A DNA stretch of 64,000 bases from Dugong dugon (lineage: Eukaryota > Chordata > Mammalia > Sirenia > Dugongidae). The position numbers and the translations under genes are program-made. Where the stretch lies: contig CM057481.1 in assembly GCA_030035585.1 (NCBI GenBank), forward strand, positions 56,925,128 to 56,989,127, read 5' to 3'. The notes beneath the pieces were generated by a model. That model saw only the letters and a list, made by a program, of their open reading frames with translations, made no database searches and was not told the origin of the DNA. Below, one piece after another: positions 57,361 through 64,000 of this stretch; the stretch's first letter is position 1, and every line of letters begins with the position of its first letter.

Positions 57361-57744
57361 GAGTTCCTCCTCAAAGATGTTATAGTTTCGTGAAGGGCCG
57401 AAAAATGCAAATACTTAGCTGAAGCACAATAAGATAATGGAAGTATGAACAAAATGCAAAGAAGGAACGCATAATTCTAACAAAATAACGATGATGATAA
57501 CAGTGATGGTAATAATGATCCTGATGATAGCTTCCATTTGTTGGCTGCATTCTATTTGGCACTCTGTATACTGTCACTTCAAACAACTTTGCAAAATAGA
57601 TGTGCTAGTCAGGTTAAGTTAAGTTTTGCTTCACAAACAACTTGAATAACTCATGCTACATGTCCAAAGGGGACTCTGCTTATTGTAGTACCAAGTACCG
57701 GGATGATGAAGCCTCCTTCTCCACACATGCTTCCAAACTTGCCT

Positions 57745-57930
57745 CATAGGGGGAAGGGCATTTTCCCAGATCACTGGAAAAGCACTTATAAGCCAATTGG
57801 GATTACCTGCGTTGCCGCTGTACCTTATCAGCTTGGTAAAAGAATCTTAACCATCAAAATAAATGATATCTCTACTCACGCAAATGCTTAAACCAGAAAC
57901 CTAAGGATCACACACTGCTCTAACAACTTC
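57745..57930 (+). repeat. Dispersed repeat, copy 2 (no SINE)
   Basis: 'ttttcccagatcactggaaaagca', 'ataagccaattgggattacc' and 'gcttaaaccagaaacctaagg' correspond to both flanks of the AfroSINE in copy 1. Confidence 0.6.
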
Positions 57931-58044
57931 TGTCCACAAGTGAAACACATCACTCCCATTCATGTTTTATTGTAGAGAATAGGTCAGGTAACCATGAAAA
58001 GCCCTGGTGGAATGTAGTACTACCATATGCTCAGAAGAAGAGCT

Positions 58045-58230
58045 GGAAATATTTAGAGAATACCATGAATATTCACCAAAATAGGTATTATTAATCTGCA
58101 CTTTTTCAATAAAGAGACATAGTGAGAGAAGTCAGAAGACTTCCTTAAGGTTGTAAGTTAATAAATACGTAGTAGTGTTTGGATTGAACTCAAATCAGTA
58201 TAACTCTAAATCCCAAGCTCTTTTTTATGT
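58045..58230 (-). mobile_element. MIR SINE, antisense, diverged
   Basis: 'aataggtattattaatctgc' and 'gacttccttaaggttgtaagtt' are in reversed MIR order. Confidence 0.5.
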
Positions 58231-59234
58231 TGAACCATACCAATGTTCTTTATGTGGAAAAATACTTAATAGAGTTTACTGTTGAATGGAATGGTAGGTT
58301 TACATGATGGTGGATCAAGAAAGCTATAAAATGCTTAGTCTTGATGAGCTGGGAAATAGTAGGCTCTTTAACGTTTTGATAAAGAAATTAACATTATATG
58401 AGCAGTATTTAAGAAAGATATAGATGGAAGTTTTGACTGGAGAATAGCACCTGGCATGGGGCATAGGGGTAGTATAGAAGCAGAAATGAGATAATACAAT
58501 AAAAAAAGAAGGGATAGTGAAAAGGATTGAGAGAGGGAGACAGATGAGTAGCTGGAAAGGAGGCTTTAGACGAGACCATTCCTATTGTTGAGTATCTTAA
58601 GTATAATTCTTTCCTAAAAGGCTCAGGTTCAGATATTTATGAGACAGAGTTACTATTCCTTTTAGAGGCTTGTCAAGTGTAAAAGAGGAGGAAAAATCTG
58701 TTTGTGAAGGGAGTTTACAGTATACTTAAAGTTTATTTTAAAAATAAATAGGACTTGATAGATAGGGCAATAAACAACAGGCCCCATCAGTAACCTGCCA
58801 GGAGCACTGACAGGAAGCATCTGTAGGCTGCCAAGAGCCAGAAATAAGAATGAACAGTTCTTACCATCAGAGAGTCACAGGAACATTCACAAAGAGGATA
58901 TCTGGGGGGCAGCATCTCGAAGCCAAGTTAATCTCCGTCATAAACACACAGTTTATGCGGAATACACCCACACAGGTAAAGTCACATCTGAATCAGATGT
59001 TGCCGGTTCCCTTGGCTATGAATTTCAGGTTTTGTTTTAGCCTGAAATTGTGACATGGTATACAAAAATATGTAGGGGCCTTTGGAGAAATGTAATACCT
59101 TGGGAATTTTAAACTTGGCATGACCTCAACAATTAGGAAGTACATGTGGCCAAGAAAGAGTCTATGTGCTTTCCCAAAATATTTATTAATTTAGTATTTA
59201 TTAAATTTTATTTAGTTATATATTTGTACAGTCA
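58231..59234. other. Unique non-coding sequence
   Basis: Nothing recognised. Confidence 0.4.
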
Positions 59235-59575
59235 TGTGTATAAATTTATTTATTCCATGCACACCGACATGAATAATTATTTGTGTGCCTACTATGTGCT
59301 GGACATGATTACAGGGGGCAGAGATTCAGACATGAAGAGGAGAAATAATCTTTACCTTCACGGAATCTTTTATGTTACTAGAGGAGAAAAATGAGCAACA
59401 AATAAAGAAAGTGATTAAAGATTGGGATAAGTGATATGAAGCTATGGAAATAATGAGGTAATAGGAAACCTGGGGGACAATAACTGGGACCTACTCTAGG
59501 CAGTGGCCAGGGAGGCCTTTTGGAATGAAGATCTTTGAGCTGAGACCTGAAGGGTGATAATGCGGCCATGCAAAA
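59235..59575 (-). mobile_element. L2 LINE 3' part, antisense
   Basis: 'gtgtgcctactatgtgctggacatg', 'ggccagggaggccttttggaatga' and 'gagctgagacctgaagggtga' are in reversed L2 order. Confidence 0.78.
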
Positions 59576-59644
59576 ACAAAGTATGATACATATTTGGATT
59601 TATTTCAATTAATCAAGACTTTCTTTCTGGAAACAAAAATACAG

Positions 59645-59820
59645 TAGAGCTGGGATATAAAGTGCACTGTATCAGGACTCAAGCAATCTGAGTTTCTGTC
59701 CCGCCACTTAATAGCTGTGTGCCCTTAAGCTAGCCAAGTAAACTTTATGAGCCTGGATTTCTTCATCTGTGAAATGTGTAGGTTGGGCCTGAGGGTCTCA
59801 AAGGTCTCTTCTAGTGCTAA
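59645..59820 (+). mobile_element. MIR SINE, sense
   Basis: 'ccacttaatagctgtgtgcccttaagc' and 'tcttcatctgtgaaatg' are the MIR core. Confidence 0.72.
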
Positions 59821-59911
59821 AAGTTTATGCTGCTTCCACTGCTGTTCCCACTTCACTGCATGTGTGTGCACACATGCACACCCATGAGCATGCATGCACG
59901 TGCATGTGCAT

Positions 59912-59951
<40 letters not shown>
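59912..59951. repeat. (CA)n microsatellite
   Basis: About 20 CA units, preceded by a CATG-rich stretch from 59866. Confidence 0.95.
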
Positions 59952-59953
<2 letters not shown>

Positions 59954-62227
59954 AACATGTGTATTGGTTTTTCTAATTTCTAACTGCAGTCAGGAACAGA
60001 CCCCAGGCAATATAGCAGACACTTATCTAGTCTGGTTTGAATATCAGTGAAAATCACCTGCCCAGCCTTTTAGCCCCTTCTGAAAACTCCAACTTTGTTA
60101 TGCCTATTCCATAAAAGTCCCTAAGTAAACATGTGACTACCTTGTCTTATGACTCCCTGGCACATAACAACCACCACCACCTTGTCTTAGAGAATACACC
60201 CACACACCATTCTCAGATTACCTGTCCCTGCCCAAAGCCTCTGGCCCTCCAAGTGTGTGTGACTCCTCCTCCATACTCTTCACCCCATACTCCCAATCCA
60301 ACTGATTGGACCAGAAGTGACACCTGACTCAAGGGAGGATCATCCATAGACTGGCCACAAATAAAATAAAAAGGTGAGTCAGGGCAACAGATTTGCTTCT
60401 AAGGAAATTTGGATTTAGGATTGTGAAATATTGGATGGTTGGTGGCTGGGCCAAAAATTAAGGGCACATTAAAGGGAGCCACCAGAGCTGTTTAAATCCC
60501 GACTCGATCTGCAGTTTCATCTCCCGTGAGGCTTTGGTATTGGAGTATTTCTATTCCTAACTTCCATGAAATTTCTGTGTCCTATCAACAACTCCCATTT
60601 CTACTTGCACTAGCTTAACTGGATTTCTTTCAGCCAGATTGCACTCACTAAAACAAAGGTATGGCTCATTCAATGAATAAGCTAATGTGGAGATGCTAAT
60701 GGTGACTAGATTTAGAAACAAAATAAATAAAAGTAAGCGAAAGTTTCTGCTTTCTGGGAATAAAGGGCAAATGGCTGGAGGCAAAGGGAGATGTGAATGG
60801 CACCTGGAGCTGAAAGTGGATTCCAGGCAGCACGCAGCCTGCGGTGTGGTAGTGTTCCAAATTGGTTTGAGAGGACCGAAAAGAGGAGACCGAGAGGGAA
60901 CACTTTGACCTACAATTTTGCTAACAAGGAATACTCAACTTTAAAGGAAATAAACAGCCCCCAAAGGTCTCCCTGACTTCCACCTTCCTCCTAGCACCAT
61001 GCCTAATACATAGTAAAAACAAAGTAATTAGAAGCTTGAAATTCTTTCAGGAACCAGCAACAGCTCACCATAGCAAGATATTTTCTCCTATCCACCCTTT
61101 TAAGGACACTGTTTTTCTAGGCTTGTGTAACTCTTTGAAAGTTTTTCCTTAAATCTATGGCTCATGCTCCTCAACTTAGGGATCATGGTAGACAAATCAA
61201 GCTCATCATTTTTAAGAACAGGGTGCTATGGAGCAATAGTCCAATACTTACTTCCAACCACCATCTGTGAAGAGTCTGTAGAACATCTTGTTTGCATAAT
61301 ATATGGAAACTCTATTAAAATACAGCACCCTGTTACATGAATGCGGAGATATTCTAAGTCAAACCATGTCTCCTCCTAAGACAGTTTCCCTAGTCCTGGC
61401 AACAAAGCAGAAGAGTTCTTCCGTATTGCTTAAAAAAAAAAAAATCCCACTGTTCAAGGAATTACCCAATAGTCCTGTGCTGTAGACGTGTTGTGAAGTT
61501 ATAACGAGAGTTAGCCTGTGCAAAGGTCATTTAGCAGAGATGCCTGTTCAGATTGAACATCTTTTCTGCTCTAGGGTAAGCAAGGACAGATCAGCAATCA
61601 GATTATAAAAAGCAGGCTCTGGGTCCCATCCATAATGCAGACCTATATATCTGACCTAAAAAAAGGCCACCGCTCGTGGTTTCAGAATAGACAAATATAT
61701 ATCAGATACTTTACCTGTGAGAAAAGATCTTTCTGTTTAGTCGGAAGTGGGCCAGCCAACTGAAATCTTGACAGCATGCTGGAGAGTCTAGCAAAGAGGG
61801 CTGGAGGGTACATGGACTTTTCATTCCCTGCCTCGGTGTCTAAGACACACATGACATACTTATTCTAAAAAAAGGACACCCTGTCTGTCTGTCTGGGCTT
61901 AGATATTTTTAAAACGTGCCGTTGTACCTGCAGCTTTGAAATCTGATCGTGACTACATACAGTTTTAAGAAGCCACCAGGTGAGCAAAGCAAAGATCATA
62001 ATTCTTATTTAGTAGCCATTTGAGTGGCCCCCAACATGCTATCCCAATTCTGATGATCAGTTGGGGGAAATCCAAAGGAGAAATGGGACAGGGGAGGATG
62101 GAAGGATATGTCTTATCTTCAGTATTTTAATTAATCCAGTCTCATAAAGTAATTTTAACTACCAATGAAGGGTTTAAACTTGATAGCAAAACATTCCTAT
62201 TGAAATGCAAGCCCTGGAGATAACCTT
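59952..62227. other. Unique non-coding sequence
   Basis: No gene, RNA gene or confident repeat seen over 2.3 kb. Confidence 0.4.
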
Positions 62228-62331
62228 AAACCAAAAAAAAAAAAAAAGAAAAAAAACCAAACACATTGCCCGTCAAGTTGATTATGACTCATAGCGAACC
62301 TACAGGACAGAGTGGAACTGCCCCATTGGGT
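62228..62331 (-). mobile_element. AfroSINE, antisense, 5'-truncated
   Basis: A-rich left end, then 'gtcaagttgattatgactcatagcg' and 'cagagtggaactgccccattgggtt', stopping before the tRNA-derived half. Confidence 0.88.
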
Positions 62332-62889
62332 TAGGAGCCATTAATAATTGTTTGGTTCCAACTCTGTACAGAGTTTTCACCCCAAGGCTTGAAAAGCTTA
62401 TAAATGGCTTTCCTCCCCAACAAGCCTGAATGACAGCCACTCCTACATCATTACTTCTTTCCAGACAGACGACTAGAGTGCAGTCTGCCGTTCAGTTTCA
62501 ATTCCCTGCTGTCTTTTATAAGCAACATGGTTATGCGAGCTGCTAAAGAGAAAGGCCCCCGAAGCCATTCTGCCTAATGTTAACAATACTGGGAGGAAGC
62601 CTCCTGCTTTGATATTAGGGTTCATGCCCTTGTAGTGTCTTGTGAAACTTGCCTTAAATTTGCCAGCCAAGACTCAAAATGGATAAAATTTAGACAACCT
62701 CCTAAAAAATAAATACAAGTTTGTAATTTGCTGGGCCGTTCCAGACACAACTGTCCACCTCCTGATTTGTGTAGGTGTTTAATATTTTCAGATATTGGCT
62801 AATGTTGCTCTCATGACTCCATCTTTTATCCATGATGCCATAAAAAGGGGCAAAGACCCACCAAACTCTTGCATATGCCACAGCTGGAT
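62332..62889. other. Unique non-coding sequence
   Basis: Nothing recognised. Confidence 0.4.
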
Positions 62890-63115
62890 TTGTGTTTTCC
62901 TGTAATAAGCTTATTGAATGCGTACTATGGAGCAACCACTGCGCTATCCTCTATCTGTGTTAATCTCACAACATTCAAAGATGTTATCATTAAAGCCACT
63001 TTATAGATGAGAAAACAGAGCTTCAAACAGGTCAGGTACTTTTTCCAAGGTTACATAGCTCATAAATGGCTGATATGAATGCATACTTGCGTATGAGGTT
63101 AAAGCCCCACGTTCT
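62890..63115 (-). mobile_element. MIR SINE, antisense
   Basis: 'actttatagatgagaaaacagagc' and 'tttttccaaggttacatagctc' are the reversed MIR core. Confidence 0.72.
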
Positions 63116-63454
63116 AAACTACTTCACTAAACAGCTCTTTTATTTAATTCCATTACTCAGGGTGATGACTGAACGCTGACTTAAGTAACCAGGCCTGATC
63201 AACAGCAGCCTTACCTTTGAAATTCCTATCCAGACTGGAATTGTAGTGAATGCCCACCTGGCCACTAAACACCTGTATTATTTTGTGCTTGCACCTGGAG
63301 AAAGAAAGTTGATTTTGGGGTGGAGACAAGCATAGTTCAAGCAGGCCTTGACTCATGGAAACGGGGGCTGTGATGCAACTATTCAATCAATTATAGTTGA
63401 CCGCTTAAGACAGTGCAAGTTCCCTAAGTTTAGAGACTTAGTCATGTATCTCAA

Positions 63455-63520
63455 ACTTGCAGCCCAGAGCTTGACAATTAGCCATTCAAATATTTGTTGA
63501 ATGAATTAATGAACAGAAAT
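63455..63520 (+). mobile_element. L2 LINE 3' tip, sense
   Basis: 'ccattcaaatatttgttgaatgaattaatga' is the L2 3' terminus. Confidence 0.6.
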
Positions 63521-63819
63521 TTCATGACCCAGGGACAAGAGACTCCAGTGTGTGAGCCCTCGTTCTGTGTCTTGCTTTGACCAGCTATGCTTCTCACACC
63601 TGTACATTCTCTAGTTCCTGGTTGTCTGTTCAGTTGTTAACTCAAGATCCCCAACTCCAAAGTTTCCCTTGGGTCTCTCCCCTTGATGGAAGGTCCTATC
63701 CACCCAAATGCTTACCATTAATTTCACAATGAATTTAACTTTTCTCAAGTGGCACTTTCTTGCTACCATCTCCATATCTAGCCTCCAGGGGGTGAAAAAA
63801 ACAGAGTGAGTTGTGGATA

Positions 63820-64000
63820 CTGTGGGGATGGAAACACAACAGAAAAAATTCATTGCCCTTTTGGAACTTAAATTCCAGTGGAAGGAGCCAGACAGTAAAC
63901 CAAATAGACAAGTAAAATGCAGGAAGGCTGTGTTAGGAGCTGATAAGTAGCAATGAGACAAACAAAGCACTGAAGTGGAACAGAGACTGGTGAGAGAGGG
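63820..64000 (-). mobile_element. L2 LINE fragment, antisense, runs off the window
   Basis: 'ttgcccttttggaacttaaattccagtgg' and 'gccagacagtaaaccaaatagacaag' are reversed L2 3' text. Confidence 0.7.

Noticed and set aside
59725..59958. 77-codon frame rich in Cys-Val
   Set aside because: It is translation of the (CA)n microsatellite and an adjoining MIR.

Overview
This is a window of mammalian nuclear DNA. It contains no prokaryotic or viral gene system. Twenty or more copies of a tRNA-derived SINE ending in 'gagtcggaatcgactcgacggcaacgggttt' or '...ggcacctaacaacaac' type tails mark it as afrotherian (AfroSINE). The L1 3' UTR type and an RTE (BovB-like) LINE with a matching tail suggest a paenungulate, most likely an elephant. 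The species call is inference from remembered repeat families, not from a search.

Only one protein-coding exon is well supported: the signal-peptide exon of TAFA1 (FAM19A1), a secreted brain chemokine-like protein, on the minus strand at 37149-37269. It has a perfect CAG|GTAAGT donor and a plausible acceptor directly upstream of the ATG. The rest of TAFA1 should lie far to the left, beyond this window; I saw no other TAFA1 coding exon. A CpG island (about 35.79-36.29 kb) lies roughly 1 kb downstream of this exon, inside the following intron. Two repeat-free blocks (21.36-21.86 kb and 33.13-33.56 kb) look like conserved non-coding elements.

Layout. 0-1.3 kb: old hAT transposon split by an LTR. 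1.54-9.61 kb: complete but dead L1 with target-site duplication, a monomer-like 5' UTR, ORF1, ORF2 and 3' UTR. 10.3-15 kb: MIR, internally deleted L1 and a long L2, each invaded by younger elements. 15-30 kb: introns or intergenic sequence with many AfroSINEs, a pogo/Tigger-like MITE and L1 3' ends. 30-35 kb: old L1M and quiet sequence. 35-40 kb: CpG island, TAFA1 exon, repeat-poor surroundings. 40-51 kb: MIR/L2, SINE-in-SINE, and a MaLR-type LTR plus internal region. 51.0-53.0 kb: RTE LINE followed directly by an unusual tRNA-Gly-headed SINE, with three copies of one 12-bp target site. 53-64 kb: L2, MIR, hAT and unique sequence.

The most interesting objects are the RTE/tRNA-Gly SINE pair at 51.0-53.0 kb, the periodic L1 5' UTR, the TAFA1 exon with its intronic CpG island, and the element at 21.4 kb carrying a perfect paired-homeodomain palindrome and a MEF2 site. 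All coordinates of repeats are read by eye and may be off by several bases; subfamily names are deliberately general.
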